Shown here: piece by piece, positions 16,624 to 25,686 of the stretch | Layout: the number at the start of each line of letters is the position of its first letter | Position numbering within the stretch: the stretch's first letter is position 1 | Assembly (NCBI RefSeq): GCF_037969725.1 | Contig: NZ_CP150203.1 | Coordinates: forward strand, 512,001-576,000 | Direction: 5' to 3' | Length of the DNA stretch: 64,000 nt | DNA from: Paenibacillus sp. FSL W8-0426 | Lineage (GTDB): Bacteria; Bacillota; Bacilli; Paenibacillales; Paenibacillaceae | The notes under the pieces: generated by a model | Seen by the model: only the letters and a program-made list of their open reading frames with translations | Told to the model about the DNA's origin: nothing | The model's database searches: none | Position numbers and translations under genes: made by a program

Positions 16624-18360
16624 TTATTTCAAGCTCCATTCCGGCAGGCTGGTCGCGATCCCGCGGAACGGGCTGACGGATAACCCTTCGATGCGCCCGT
16701 TATAGGCATATACCGTTTTGCGATAGCTGGTGAAAATAACGGGGAGTTCATCGTTCAGAAGCTGGTAGAGCTCTTTGTAGACTTGTTTGCGTTCCTCGAT
16801 GTCTGTCGTGGCGAGCCCTTTTTGGTACAATTCCTTGACTTTGGGATTGTCATATCCCTTGATTTCGCCATCCACGAATTGATAAACCCCTTCGGAAGGG
16901 TCAGTCAGCATGGGAGTCGAGAAGGAGGCCATGTCATAATCTCCGCCCTCCACTTTGGAGACGAGCGCGTTGAAGTCGGCGAATACTTCCGGCTGGAACT
17001 GGATGCCGATCGCTTCGAAGTTTTCCTTGGCTACGGCAATGAAAACATCGGTTGCCGGGCTTTTGGTGCCGAGGAAGTGCAAGGACAGCTTGGTGCCGTT
17101 CTTTTCGCGTATGCCGTCCGCGCCGCGAACCCAGCCCGCTTCATCCAGCAGCTGGTTGGCTTTGTCCGGATCATAGGCATACGGATTGATGCCGTCTTCC
17201 GTATAGGACCACGAAATCGGGGAGGCCGGGATGTTCGCTACTGCACCGGCTCCATGGTTGGCATCGACATAGATCGATTGCCGATCAAGCCCGTAGGTAA
17301 TCGCTTGGCGGACCTCTTTTTCTTTCAGCTGTTCATGTTCCAGATTCAACTGCAAATACCCGTATGTACTTGGCGTGTAAGGCAGCAGATTCAGGTATGG
17401 CAGCGATTTGAGTTTATCGATGTTCTCCTGGGTGGCCGTGAACGCGGCAAAGTCGATCTCGCCTGTTTCGATGAATTGCCAGGTATCCCCTTCGGACGTT
17501 TTGTAAATAAAACGCTCGGCTTTCGGTTTACCTTTGTAGTAATACTCGTTGGCAATGAAGCGCACTTCCTGCCCGGGCAGGAACTTATCCAACTTGTACG
17601 GCCCGTTGCCGACTGGAGCGGCATGCAGCTGCTTGATGTAGTCGAGTTGGCCGAATTTGTACTCTTTGCCGTAGTAGGCTTTGGACAACACTTCCGAGCC
17701 AAGTGTCAACAAAGCGGTTGCGTTGGGCTGCTCAAGCGTAACGGAGATCGTTAGCGGATCAATGATTTTGATGCCCTCGATATGATCCGCTTTCCCGTCC
17801 GTATAGGCCTGCCCGCCTTTGACGTGAGTCGAGAAGATATCAAATCCGCCGTCATAAGCTTTATCGTGCAGAATGGTCCAGGTAAAGGCTACGTCTTCCG
17901 AGGTTAGGGGCGAACCGTCGCTGAATTTGGAGTCAGGGCGAAGATGAAACGTATAGGTCAGCTGATCGTCCGACACGTCCCAGCTTTCAGCCAGATCAGC
18001 CACGGGCAAGCCTTGTTGATCGACGGTGACGAGCGAAGCAAACAGCAGTGAGGCAACATTGCCGTCATAACCGCTCTGGTGGAAATAAGGAGTGAATGCG
18101 CCGCTCGGATCCGTCAATGCCACAATGATCGTGTCCGTACGTTCCTTGGCAGACGCCGGCAATTTGCTCAAATCGGTGGCTTGATAAGGTCCATCCAAGC
18201 CGACGGCGGCAGTGGATTGGGTCTGGGCAGCCGAACCTTCGGCACTCCCGGAAGAGCCGGCTGTTTCGGATCCGGAGCTGCTGCCTGCCGAGCAAGCGGA
18301 CAACAACAACACTCCGCTAAGAAACATGGTGGACAACATCGAAGCTTTCTTCGTTTTCAT
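16624..18360 (-). CDS. peptide-binding lipoprotein of an ABC transporter (SBP family 5)
   Basis: 578 residues from the ATG at 18360 (AGGGAGGA 5 bases upstream). The signal peptide ends in a lipobox (LLLSAC, Cys at about residue 23), so the protein is membrane-anchored on the outer face. A Ser/Gly/Ala-rich tether follows. The mature protein has family-5 signatures: YDGNVASLLFASLV, LAESWDVSDDQLTYTFHLRP, DGSPLTSEDVAFTWT and, near the C-terminus, ERKQVYKELYQLLNDELPVIF. It delivers peptides (or possibly another family-5 ligand such as nickel or opines) to the permease pair. First gene of the operon, driven by a clear promoter at 18476-18504. Confidence 0.92.
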   Translation of the reverse strand: MKTKKASMLSTMFLSGVLLLSACSAGSSSGSETAGSSGSAEGSAAQTQSTAAVGLDGPYQATDLSKLPASAKERTDTIIVALTDPSGAFTPYFHQSGYDGNVASLLFASLVTVDQQGLPVADLAESWDVSDDQLTYTFHLRPDSKFSDGSPLTSEDVAFTWTILHDKAYDGGFDIFSTHVKGGQAYTDGKADHIEGIKIIDPLTISVTLEQPNATALLTLGSEVLSKAYYGKEYKFGQLDYIKQLHAAPVGNGPYKLDKFLPGQEVRFIANEYYYKGKPKAERFIYKTSEGDTWQFIETGEIDFAAFTATQENIDKLKSLPYLNLLPYTPSTYGYLQLNLEHEQLKEKEVRQAITYGLDRQSIYVDANHGAGAVANIPASPISWSYTEDGINPYAYDPDKANQLLDEAGWVRGADGIREKNGTKLSLHFLGTKSPATDVFIAVAKENFEAIGIQFQPEVFADFNALVSKVEGGDYDMASFSTPMLTDPSEGVYQFVDGEIKGYDNPKVKELYQKGLATTDIEERKQVYKELYQLLNDELPVIFTSYRKTVYAYNGRIEGLSVSPFRGIATSLPEWSLK

Positions 18361-18687
18361 AGTATCCTCCCTTGATTGCAATCTTCGATTTTTCCTCTCT
18401 CCTGAACCTTGTCTGAGGATGTTTAAATTTTTATAATTCCTATGAACTTAGTCAGGTATGAGAGCGATAAGCCCTATTATAGAAATGCGGATTGGTTCTG
18501 TAAATAGAGAACCGGAATATTTTTTTTATAGATTAACCATAATTAACCACTTTAACGTGCTAAAATGCCGCATGATCAGGGCCGAAAATCATTGAACAGT
18601 CAAGTTCTTCGGCAGTCCTGCCATGCGGCATGTTGTACAGTGCGAAGGAGAATATTTTTGTGCAAATCCGAAATCCGGGGGGACAAT
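18361..18687. other. intergenic region between the opp operon and the ArsR-type gene
   Basis: No gene is seen. It contains the opp promoter (18476-18504) and a direct repeat TTAACCATAATTAACCA at about 18533-18549 upstream of that promoter, which could be a regulator site. Confidence 0.5.
18476..18504 (-). promoter_or_regulatory. promoter of the oligopeptide ABC operon
   Basis: Minus strand -35 TTTACA (plus 18499-18504), 17-base spacer, -10 TATAAT (plus 18476-18481). The predicted leader is about 110 bases. A TTAACC direct repeat 30-50 bases further upstream may bind an activator or repressor. Confidence 0.72.
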
Positions 18688-19635
18688 TCAATCGCGTTCG
18701 ATGTATTCGTGAACACTGGGAATCAGCTTGTCCAGCGCGCGTCGACGAATGGAATACTCGATCAGGTTCTCTCCCTCGAAGTGGGAGTAAATCAGCCCTG
18801 CTCCGCGAAGCTTGGAGATATGGTCATGCGTAATTCCTTTGGAAAGACCCAAATGGCGAACGATCTCGATGAAACTTCGAGGCCCCTGATGCAGGAAACG
18901 TAAAATTCTGAGACGATTTTTCTCGCCGAGGCTTCGGATGACGCGAAGTTCGTGGGTGGACATATATTCTTCGTTGCCGAAATACAGGCGTGCAGCATAA
19001 TGGCATACCAAGGTATCGTCCAACTGCAGAATGATGTTCAAAGGCTGAAAGTGAAACTGTGGCACCAGTACGATGCGTCTCAATCCTTCCCGTGGACGGA
19101 ACATGATGCCATTGGTTGCATCGTCGAGCACTTCATCGGGGGGGAGAAAATTCAGCTGTTCCCGACGTGCGGTCATTTCCTTCAGCAAGGCCGGATGGAT
19201 CCGCGAATCGGTAGAGGCGAAATAATGTTCGTTCCAGCCTTGCAACACTTGGGTCATCGCGGAGTGAAAGGCTTGCACATCTTCCGGGTAGGGGTAGCTG
19301 TAGCGCAGGAACAGCTCCGTTAACCTGTCGGTTCCTATCATGTCGAACCACCGAATAAACGATTCAGGGTCATTCTGATGACGTGGATCGGAAATTGATC
19401 CGTTCTCTGAAGCGTCCACGTACAGAAAGGCAAGCAGCAGCATCCAGTTCCAATCGTCGTCTACCTTAAGCTCGTTCAGAGCGGATGCCAGTCCTGTCGG
19501 CAGTCGTTCCTGAACGTCTTTGGCCCATGATGCGGACAGATCGATTTTTTTATGTGATTTTCGGCAGATATACGTATGCAAGCTGGCGATAAATTCCAAA
19601 GCCGGTGCGTATAATATCTCGATTTGAGGGTTCAA
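18688..19635 (-). CDS. ArsR-type winged-helix regulator with a large N-terminal sensor domain
   Basis: 315 residues from a TTG at 19635, chosen because AAAGGTGG lies 8 bases upstream; a longer frame begins at another TTG (19662) without a good site. The C-terminal 80 residues (STHELRVIRSLGEKNRLRILRFL, HLGLSKGITHDHISKLRGAGLI) form an ArsR/SmtB winged helix without the metal-binding cysteines of that family. The N-terminal 230 residues begin PQIEILYAPALEFIASLHTY and look like a DUF5937-type sensor domain. It is adjacent to and codirectional with the oligopeptide operon, so control of that operon is a reasonable guess only. Confidence 0.75.
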   Translation of the reverse strand: MNPQIEILYAPALEFIASLHTYICRKSHKKIDLSASWAKDVQERLPTGLASALNELKVDDDWNWMLLLAFLYVDASENGSISDPRHQNDPESFIRWFDMIGTDRLTELFLRYSYPYPEDVQAFHSAMTQVLQGWNEHYFASTDSRIHPALLKEMTARREQLNFLPPDEVLDDATNGIMFRPREGLRRIVLVPQFHFQPLNIILQLDDTLVCHYAARLYFGNEEYMSTHELRVIRSLGEKNRLRILRFLHQGPRSFIEIVRHLGLSKGITHDHISKLRGAGLIYSHFEGENLIEYSIRRRALDKLIPSVHEYIERD

Positions 19636-19816
19636 TTCGGAAGCCACCTTTCTGGAAAACAAGGGTCACTCCATTATACCTTTATCGAGGTGATCGACGC
19701 CATGTTGGCTCAGACGTTATACGTTGAACGACCGCGTCGTCAACAGTGTAAATGAAATGAGTAAAAATGTTATTTTAGTCCTATATATGGAATTAAATGT
19801 TTAATGTAATATAAGT

Positions 19817-19835
19817 TATAATTAAAGCGCTTACA
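19817..19835 (+). promoter_or_regulatory. -10 element and CcpA (cre)-like site of the PL11 lyase gene
   Basis: TATAAT at 19817-19822 is overlapped by ATTAAAGCGCTTACA at 19821-19835. The latter matches the cre consensus WTGNAANCGNWNNCW at all fixed positions but one. Position at the -10/start region is typical for catabolite repression. No good -35 is visible. Confidence 0.5.
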
Positions 19836-19891
19836 TAAATATGCGCTATCGGGCATCGGGCTTACCAAATTCATGGGGGAGGCTGTTGAAT

Positions 19892-21766
19892 ATGGTGAAT
19901 CGTCGGTCTTGGAAGCGAACATGGCAAAACGCGGGTTTGTTAATGTTGAGCTCGGCCTTGCTGGTGGCGACGCTTGGACTGGGCAGCCAGCAGGCGGCCC
20001 ATGCGGCGGAGGCGCGCCAGATGGAGCTGCTGGATCGCGGCGTCGTGGCCGTTAAAACGGGCCAAGGCGTCTTTGTCAGCTGGAGGCTTTTCGGCAATGA
20101 AGGTTCTAATGTGTCGTTCAACGTGTACCGGGACGGGAAGAAGGTGAACACATCCCCGATTACGAACAGCACCAATCTCCAGGATGCAAACGGGACAAGC
20201 AGTTCCACATACACGGTCCGGGCCGTCGTTGGAGGTGCAGAGCAGGCGGCATCGGCCCCTGTGGGTGTATGGGGGAACAATTATTTGTCCGTCCCGCTCA
20301 ATGTGCCGGCAGGAGGCACGACGCCGGACGGGGTTGCTTATACGTACAGCGCCAACGATGCAAGCGCGGGCGATCTGGATGGGGACGGCGAGTACGAACT
20401 GATCGTCAAGTGGGACCCGTCCAATTCGAAGGACAACTCCCAGAGCGGATACACCGGAGAGGTGTTCATCGATGCGTACAAGCTGAACGGAACGCATTTG
20501 TGGCGCATCAGCCTGGGCAAAAACATTCGTGCAGGCGCCCATTATACCCAATTCATGGTCTATGATCTGGACGGAGACGGCAAGGCCGAGGTGGCGATGA
20601 AAACCGCCGATGGCACGAAAGACGGGGCCGGCAGGGTCATCGGCGATGCGGGCAAGGATTATCGCAATTCGAATGGCTACGTGCTGTCCGGACCGGAGTA
20701 CCTGACCGTGTTCAACGGGGAGACGGGCGCGGCCCTGTCCACCGTGAATTATGATCCTCCGCGCGGGAACGTTTCCGACTGGGGAGACAATTACGGCAAC
20801 CGGGTGGATCGTTTCCTGGCGGCGATCGCGTATTTGGACGGAGAGCGGCCAAGCCTGGTCATGGCACGCGGATATTACACCCGTACGGTACTTGTCGCGT
20901 ACAATTGGCGGGATGGACGATTGACCAAACAATGGACCTTCGATTCCAAAGCTTCAGGCAACTCGGGTTATGCGGGACAAGGCAACCATAATTTGAGCGT
21001 CGCCGACGTGGATGGAGACGGCAAGGACGAGATCGTTTACGGCGCCATGGCGGTCGATCATAACGGAGCCGGGTTGTATACGACAGGGCTGAAACACGGG
21101 GATGCGATGCATTTGAGCGATCTTGACCCGGATCGGCCGGGACTGGAGGTATTCCAGGTGCACGAAACCCCGTCCAACGCGGGTGTGGAGTTCCGTGACG
21201 CAGGGACAGGGCAGTTGATCTGGGGGGTTCCCACAACGAGGGATGTTGGCAGGGGGATGGCTGCAGATATTGACCCGAGATATCGCGGGGTGGAAGTATG
21301 GGCAGACGGCGCGCTTTATACGGCTCAAGGCCAGAAGATCGGGACAAAGCTGCCTTCATCCACGAATTTCGGAATTTGGTGGGACGGCGACTTACTGCGG
21401 GAGCTGCTGGATAGCAACCGGATTGACAAATGGGACTATGCCAACAGCCAAACGGTTAATTTGTTGACTGCGTCGGGGGTTTCCTCCAACAATGGCACGA
21501 AGTCCACGCCGAACCTGCAGGCGGACCTGCTGGGGGATTGGAGGGAGGAAGTGGTCTGGCGCACGAATGACAGCTCGGCGCTGCGCATCTATACGACAAC
21601 GGATGTTACGGACAAGCGCATTTATACGCTGATGCACGATCCGGTCTACCGGCTGGGCGTGGCCTGGCAAAACGTCGCCTACAACCAGCCGCCGCATACC
21701 GGATTTTATCTGGGAGATGGCATGAGTGCCCCTCCGATGCCTTATATCCGGTTTGCCGGGCAGTGA
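19892..21766 (+). CDS. secreted rhamnogalacturonan endolyase, polysaccharide lyase family 11
   Basis: 624 residues from the ATG at 19892 (GGGGGAGG upstream). A signal peptide ends near AAHAAEARQ (residue about 39). The mature protein starts with an Ig-like domain (VSWRLFGNEGSNVSFNVYRDGKKV), then the PL11 beta-propeller, marked by calcium-binding loops DLDGDGEYELIVKWDPSNS, DLDGDGKAEVAMKTADGT and DVDGDGKDEIVYGAM and ending with PPHTGFYLGDGM. This is the architecture of B. subtilis YesW/YesX, which cleave the rhamnogalacturonan-I backbone of pectin. Single gene with a cre-like site, so likely carbon-catabolite controlled. YesW-type endo versus YesX-type exo action cannot be decided from the sequence alone. 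Confidence 0.92.
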   Translation: MVNRRSWKRTWQNAGLLMLSSALLVATLGLGSQQAAHAAEARQMELLDRGVVAVKTGQGVFVSWRLFGNEGSNVSFNVYRDGKKVNTSPITNSTNLQDANGTSSSTYTVRAVVGGAEQAASAPVGVWGNNYLSVPLNVPAGGTTPDGVAYTYSANDASAGDLDGDGEYELIVKWDPSNSKDNSQSGYTGEVFIDAYKLNGTHLWRISLGKNIRAGAHYTQFMVYDLDGDGKAEVAMKTADGTKDGAGRVIGDAGKDYRNSNGYVLSGPEYLTVFNGETGAALSTVNYDPPRGNVSDWGDNYGNRVDRFLAAIAYLDGERPSLVMARGYYTRTVLVAYNWRDGRLTKQWTFDSKASGNSGYAGQGNHNLSVADVDGDGKDEIVYGAMAVDHNGAGLYTTGLKHGDAMHLSDLDPDRPGLEVFQVHETPSNAGVEFRDAGTGQLIWGVPTTRDVGRGMAADIDPRYRGVEVWADGALYTAQGQKIGTKLPSSTNFGIWWDGDLLRELLDSNRIDKWDYANSQTVNLLTASGVSSNNGTKSTPNLQADLLGDWREEVVWRTNDSSALRIYTTTDVTDKRIYTLMHDPVYRLGVAWQNVAYNQPPHTGFYLGDGMSAPPMPYIRFAGQ

Positions 21767-21800
21767 AGGTCGATCACGAGGCATGACCCGGAAGGTTTGA

Positions 21801-21846
21801 AGCGGTTAGGGGTACGGATATGTTCCGTACCCCGCTTGTTTTTTTA
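21801..21846 (+). terminator. intrinsic terminator after the PL11 gene
   Basis: GGGGTACGGA (from 21809) pairs with TCCGTACCCC (to 21833) around TATGT, followed by GCTTGTTTTTTT. Confidence 0.88.
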
Positions 21847-21882
21847 CGCATGAAAAATATTGGAATTTTGCGTAAAAAACGT

Positions 21883-21911
21883 TTGACAGACCTGGGGACT
21901 GCCCTTATTAT
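21883..21911 (+). promoter_or_regulatory. promoter of the sulfate-uptake cluster
   Basis: TTGACA (21883-21888), 17-base spacer, TATTAT (21906-21911). The sequence after it (ACTTACTAAACAGGTAGGAA, about 21922-21941) is an AT-rich interrupted repeat that could bind a cysteine-responsive regulator such as CymR (inference). A leader of about 230 bases follows. Confidence 0.75.
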
Positions 21912-22056
21912 AGGCATATAACTTACTAAACAGGTAGGAATAATTGTTTAGAACAGCATACGTTCTCACCGTACAGACGGAGGAACTCCACAGCACGTCA
22001 TCCTGGATGAAGCTTGCACGCGTATTCGGCGGCAGGACTTCATAGGAGGATCGGGC

Positions 22057-22146
22057 ATGGGGTTCCTGCGTCTATTTTTCGTTGAACGTCATACGCTGTT
22101 CAGCCTGCCGATGCAGTCACGCAGATTCATTCAGGGGGAGTGTTGA
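22057..22146 (+). CDS. 29-residue putative leader peptide of the sulfate cluster
   Basis: The ATG at 22057 follows a strong site (ATAGGAGG, 7 bases upstream). It encodes MGFLRLFFVERHTLFSLPMQ and then SRRFIQGEC. The last sense codon is Cys (TGT), and the TGA lies 3 bases before the next start. The ribosome binding site of the binding-protein gene (AGGGGGAG) is inside its last codons, so translation of the two is probably coupled. Short ORFs of this kind precede sulfur-assimilation genes in other bacteria (for example the Cys-containing leader peptides of actinobacteria), but I do not know a named family for this one. It is too short to be proved coding by sequence alone. Confidence 0.5.
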   Translation: MGFLRLFFVERHTLFSLPMQSRRFIQGEC

Positions 22147-22149
22147 GCG

Positions 22150-23235
22150 ATGAAAAAGGGAGTTCGGAGAAGCATTTTGGTTGGTCTTGCTTTGGTGTTG
22201 ACGGGGGTGCTGGCTGCATGCGGATCAGGCAGCGGAAGCGGCGGATCAAGTGCTGCGGAAAGTTCGGGAGAACAGGGGAGCGGTTCCGGGAAAGCCAAGG
22301 CAGTGGAGCTGCTGAACGTATCCTATGATCCGACCAGGGAACTGTACGAACAGTTCAACAAGGCATTTGCGGCGCATTGGCTGCAAGAGAAAGGTCAGGA
22401 AGTGACCATCAAGCAGTCCCACGGAGGTTCGGGCAAACAGAGCCGCTCCGTCATCGACGGGCTTGATGCAGACGTGGTGACGCTCGCGCTCGGTTACGAT
22501 ATTGATGCGATCGAGGACAAAGGGCTGATCAATGCGGGCTGGCAGGACAAATACGAGCACAACAGCTCTCCATATACGTCCACCATCGTGTTTCTGGTGC
22601 GCAAAGGCAACCCGAAAGGGATCAAGGATTGGGATGACCTGATCAAGGATGGCGTCGAGGTCATTACGCCGAATCCGAAGACGTCCGGCGGAGCGCGCTG
22701 GAACTACCTTGCAGCTTGGGGTTATGCGCTGAAGCAGAACAACAATGATGAGGAAAAGGCGAAAGCGTTCGTGGCAGAGTTGTTCAAACACGCACCGGTG
22801 CTCGATTCCGGAGCGCGCGGGGCAACGACGACATTTGTGGAGCGCGGCATTGGCGACGTGCTTCTGGCTTGGGAGAATGAAGCCTTCCTCTCCGTCAAGG
22901 AACTGGGACCGGACAAATTCGATATCGTGGTGCCTTCAATCAGTATCCTGGCTGAACCGCCGGTCGCGATCGTTGACAAAAATGCGGACAAAAAAGGGAC
23001 TCGCGAAGTCGCGGACGCCTATTTGAAATACCTCTATAGCGAAGAGGGGCAGACGATCGCGGCCGAAAACTATTACCGTCCGACGCTGGACAGCGTAAAA
23101 GAAAAGTTCAAGGATCAATTTCCGGAGCTGGAACTGTTCACATTGAAGGATGTATTCGGCACATGGCGGGATACGCAGGCCAAACATTTCAACGATGGGG
23201 GCATCTTCGACCAGATCTACGTTCCGGGGAGCTAA
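22150..23235 (+). CDS. sbp: sulfate/thiosulfate-binding lipoprotein of an ABC transporter
   Basis: 361 residues. Signal peptide with lipobox (VLAAC, Cys at about residue 24) and a Gly/Ser-rich tether. The mature protein begins [19 protein letters not shown], the hallmark of sulfate-binding proteins, followed by [20 protein letters not shown] and [20 protein letters not shown], which line the sulfate pocket in the E. coli Sbp/CysP family. It captures sulfate (or thiosulfate) outside the membrane for CysT/CysW. Its gene starts 3 bases after the leader-peptide stop. Confidence 0.95.
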   Translation: MKKGVRRSILVGLALVLTGVLAACGSGSGSGGSSAAESSGEQGSGSGKAKAVELLNVSYDPTRELYEQFNKAFAAHWLQEKGQEVTIKQSHGGSGKQSRSVIDGLDADVVTLALGYDIDAIEDKGLINAGWQDKYEHNSSPYTSTIVFLVRKGNPKGIKDWDDLIKDGVEVITPNPKTSGGARWNYLAAWGYALKQNNNDEEKAKAFVAELFKHAPVLDSGARGATTTFVERGIGDVLLAWENEAFLSVKELGPDKFDIVVPSISILAEPPVAIVDKNADKKGTREVADAYLKYLYSEEGQTIAAENYYRPTLDSVKEKFKDQFPELELFTLKDVFGTWRDTQAKHFNDGGIFDQIYVPGS

Positions 23236-23260
23236 TGGACGCAGCCAAGGCAAGGCGGAG

Positions 23261-23280
23261 GACGGCCATGAACGGCCGTC
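23261..23280 (+). promoter_or_regulatory. intercistronic stem-loop after sbp
   Basis: GACGGCC (23261-23267) pairs with GGCCGTC (23274-23280) around ATGAAC. There is no T-run, so it is more likely an mRNA-stability or processing element that keeps the binding protein more abundant than the permeases than a terminator (inference). Confidence 0.45.
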
Positions 23281-23341
23281 TGTCCTAAAGTGTACGCAGC
23301 CAACCGGTCCTACCGACCGAAGGCAGAGAGGATGATGGTTC

Positions 23342-24178
23342 ATGAGCAAGGTAATGGCAGCCCGGCGACGCACGTTGCCGGGGTTTGGGCTGACGATGGG
23401 GTATAGCGTGTTCTATCTGAGCCTGGTTGTTCTCATTCCGCTGGCGGCCTTGCTGTTCAATTCGACCGGATTGACCTGGTCAACGCTTGTGGAGAACGCG
23501 ACCAATCCCCGGGTGCTCGCTTCGTTCAAAGTCAGCTTTCTGACGGCCGGCGCGGCAGCCTTGATCGATCTGTTCCTGGGGTTGCTGCTGGCCTGGGTGT
23601 TGGTTCGTTACGAGTTTCCCGGCAAGCGGCTGTTCGATGCCGTGATTGATCTGCCGTTCGCCCTGCCGACGGCAGTGGCCGGCGTTGCGCTTACGGCGCT
23701 GTATGCGGGGAATGGCTGGATAGGCCAGTTCTTCGAGCCGCTCGGCATCAAACTGGCCTATTCCCAGGCCGGTATTACGCTGGCCTTGATGTTTATCGGC
23801 ATCCCGTTCGTGGTGCGCACGGTCCAGCCGGTGCTGGAGGAACTGGAGGCCGAGGTGGAGGAAGCCGCAGCGACGCTCGGTGCGGGACGCTGGCGCATAT
23901 TTCGGGCCATCTTGCTGCCGGACCTCGTGCCGCCGCTGCTGACCGGCTTTGCGTTAGCGTTTGCCCGGGGAATCGGGGAATACGGGTCGGTCGTATTCAT
24001 TTCGGGCAACATGCCGATGAAGACGGAAATTGCGCCGCTCTTGATCATGGCAAAGCTGGAACAGTTCGACTATGCGGGAGCGACGGCGGTTGCGCTGTTA
24101 TTGTTGCTCGTTTCCTTCGTCCTGCTGCTCGTCATCAATTCGCTGCAGCGCTGGAGCCGCAAGGCGGGCAGGGCTTAG
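23342..24178 (+). CDS. cysT: sulfate ABC transporter permease CysT
   Basis: 278 residues with six predicted membrane helices. Typical motifs of CysT/Cys[22 protein letters not shown], the EAA loop [25 protein letters not shown], and the final [21 protein letters not shown]. It pairs with CysW to form the sulfate channel. The start has a GAGAGGATG site upstream; the gene lies 106 bases after the binding protein. Confidence 0.95.
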   Translation: MSKVMAARRRTLPGFGLTMGYSVFYLSLVVLIPLAALLFNSTGLTWSTLVENATNPRVLASFKVSFLTAGAAALIDLFLGLLLAWVLVRYEFPGKRLFDAVIDLPFALPTAVAGVALTALYAGNGWIGQFFEPLGIKLAYSQAGITLALMFIGIPFVVRTVQPVLEELEAEVEEAAATLGAGRWRIFRAILLPDLVPPLLTGFALAFARGIGEYGSVVFISGNMPMKTEIAPLLIMAKLEQFDYAGATAVALLLLLVSFVLLLVINSLQRWSRKAGRA

Positions 24179-24236
24179 CTCCTGTCGTTCAAGGATGGAA
24201 ACGATCAAAAATACCGTTGGAAGGGGGCGAAGGCAT

Positions 24237-25112
24237 ATGGCTGGTTCCGTACCATTAACTCCGCTGCGGCCGGCGGGAAAGCAATCCGGGACGAACAGGG
24301 CGACGTCCGAAGCGCCCTGGGTGAAATGGCTGCTCATCGGACTGGCAACGCTTGTGCTGCTGTGGCTGCTAGTGCTGCCGCTCGTCATCGTGCTGATGGA
24401 GGCTTTGAAGCAAGGCTGGGGGGTCTACATTGCCGCGCTTACGGAGCCGGATGCCTTGTCCGCCTTGAAGCTTACCCTGCTCGTGGCGGCCATTACGGTG
24501 CCGCTTAACACGATTTTCGGGGTAGCGGCGGCATGGGTGATCACCAAATTTCAATTTCGGGGAAAAGGGCTGCTGATCACCTTGATCGACCTGCCGTTTT
24601 CGATATCTCCCGTTGTGGGCGGTTTGATCTTTGTGCTCGTCTTCGGCTCGAACGGCTGGTTCGGCCCGTGGCTGGAGCAGCATGACATCAAAATCATATT
24701 CGCCCTGCCCGGCATCGTGATCGCTACGCTGTTCATCACGTTTCCGTTTGTGGCGAGAGAGCTGATTCCCTTAATGGAAGATCAGGGCACGCGGGAGGAA
24801 GAGGCTGCAGTTACGCTGGGTGCATCCGGCTGGCGCATTTTTTGGAGCGTGACCTTGCCCAACATCAAGTGGGGTTTGCTGTACGGCATCATACTGTGCA
24901 ATGCCAGGGCGATGGGCGAATTTGGCGCGGTATCGGTCGTGTCGGGACATATTCGCGGTCAGACGAACACGCTGCCGCTGCATGTCGAGATTCTGTACAA
25001 CGAGTATCAGTTCTCGGCTTCGTTCGCGGTTGCTTCTTTGCTGCTGATATTGGCGCTGGCCACGCTGCTGCTCAAAAGCTGGTTAGGGCACAAGGCTGCA
25101 CATGCCAAGTAA
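24237..25112 (+). CDS. cysW: sulfate ABC transporter permease CysW
   Basis: 291 residues from the ATG at 24237 (GGGGGCG upstream); the frame is open further upstream but overlaps cysT without a start site. Six membrane helices; signatures LIDLPFSISPVVGGLIFVL, EEEAAVTLGASGWRIFWSVT and ARAMGEFGAVSVVSGHIRGQT, as in CysW. Unusually, no cysA ATPase gene follows, so the transporter must use an ATPase encoded elsewhere. Confidence 0.95.
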   Translation: MAGSVPLTPLRPAGKQSGTNRATSEAPWVKWLLIGLATLVLLWLLVLPLVIVLMEALKQGWGVYIAALTEPDALSALKLTLLVAAITVPLNTIFGVAAAWVITKFQFRGKGLLITLIDLPFSISPVVGGLIFVLVFGSNGWFGPWLEQHDIKIIFALPGIVIATLFITFPFVARELIPLMEDQGTREEEAAVTLGASGWRIFWSVTLPNIKWGLLYGIILCNARAMGEFGAVSVVSGHIRGQTNTLPLHVEILYNEYQFSASFAVASLLLILALATLLLKSWLGHKAAHAK

Positions 25113-25201
25113 TCCGGATATGCCATAATGCTCTTAAACCGGATTTGATGGGGATAATCAAGCAGTGGATAATTTCATTCTGACTTTAAGTCCAAAACCA
25201 A

Positions 25202-25230
25202 TTGACAGTAAAATACAGCCCTGATAATGT
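25202..25230 (+). promoter_or_regulatory. putative promoter of yezD
   Basis: TTGACA (25202-25207), 17-base spacer, TAATGT (25225-25230); a second TATAAT lies at 25229-25234 but with a 21-base spacing. It makes yezD able to be transcribed apart from cysTW. Confidence 0.5.
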
Positions 25231-25341
25231 ATAATCCAAGTATATAGGTTGGATAAGAATGAATTATAGACGGGTACATGGAAGCGAAGCATTCGATGCA
25301 AGAAATATGGCGGGCACGGCCCGGGAAGAGGAGGCGGCTCT

Positions 25342-25581
25342 ATGGCTAAGCCGTTAAAAGTGGATGAGGTATGGCTGGACCGCATTGCCGGACAATTGAA
25401 CGACATGGAGTTTGGCTCGCTGCATATCGTTGTGCATGAAGGCCAGATCGTGCAGATGGAACGGACGGAACGCAAGCGTTTTGAAAATGTGTCTTCAGGC
25501 AGCGCCTCCAAATCCGGGAGCACTGCGAGAAGCAGCTCTGCCCGTGCTCTTCGGAGCCCCAAGGCAGGCACGAAGGGATAA
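25342..25581 (+). CDS. yezD: YezD family small protein (DUF2292)
   Basis: 79 residues. The N-terminal 50 residues (VDEVWLDRIAGQLNDMEFGS and VHEGQIVQMERTERKRF) match YezD/DUF2292, a small protein repeatedly encoded with sulfur-assimilation genes in Firmicutes; its function is not established. The C-terminal 30 residues are low-complexity Ser/Ala/Lys/Gly. GGGAAGAGGAGG lies upstream of the ATG. Its position after cysTW fits the known sulfur context. A strong hairpin follows. Confidence 0.85.
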   Translation: MAKPLKVDEVWLDRIAGQLNDMEFGSLHIVVHEGQIVQMERTERKRFENVSSGSASKSGSTARSSSARALRSPKAGTKG

Positions 25582-25596
25582 TAATTCAGGATCGAA

Positions 25597-25650
25597 ACGC
25601 AAAAGGAGAAGCACGTTAAGACGGCTTCTCCTTTTGCGTTTGTTGTTTTG
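25597..25650 (+). terminator. intrinsic terminator after yezD
   Basis: ACGCAAAAGGAGAAG (from 25597) pairs with CTTCTCCTTTTGCGT (to 25639) and is followed by TTGTTGTTTTG. Confidence 0.85.
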
Positions 25651-25686
25651 AGAAAGTGCCATTTTAGGATAAAGTCCGCCGTATCG

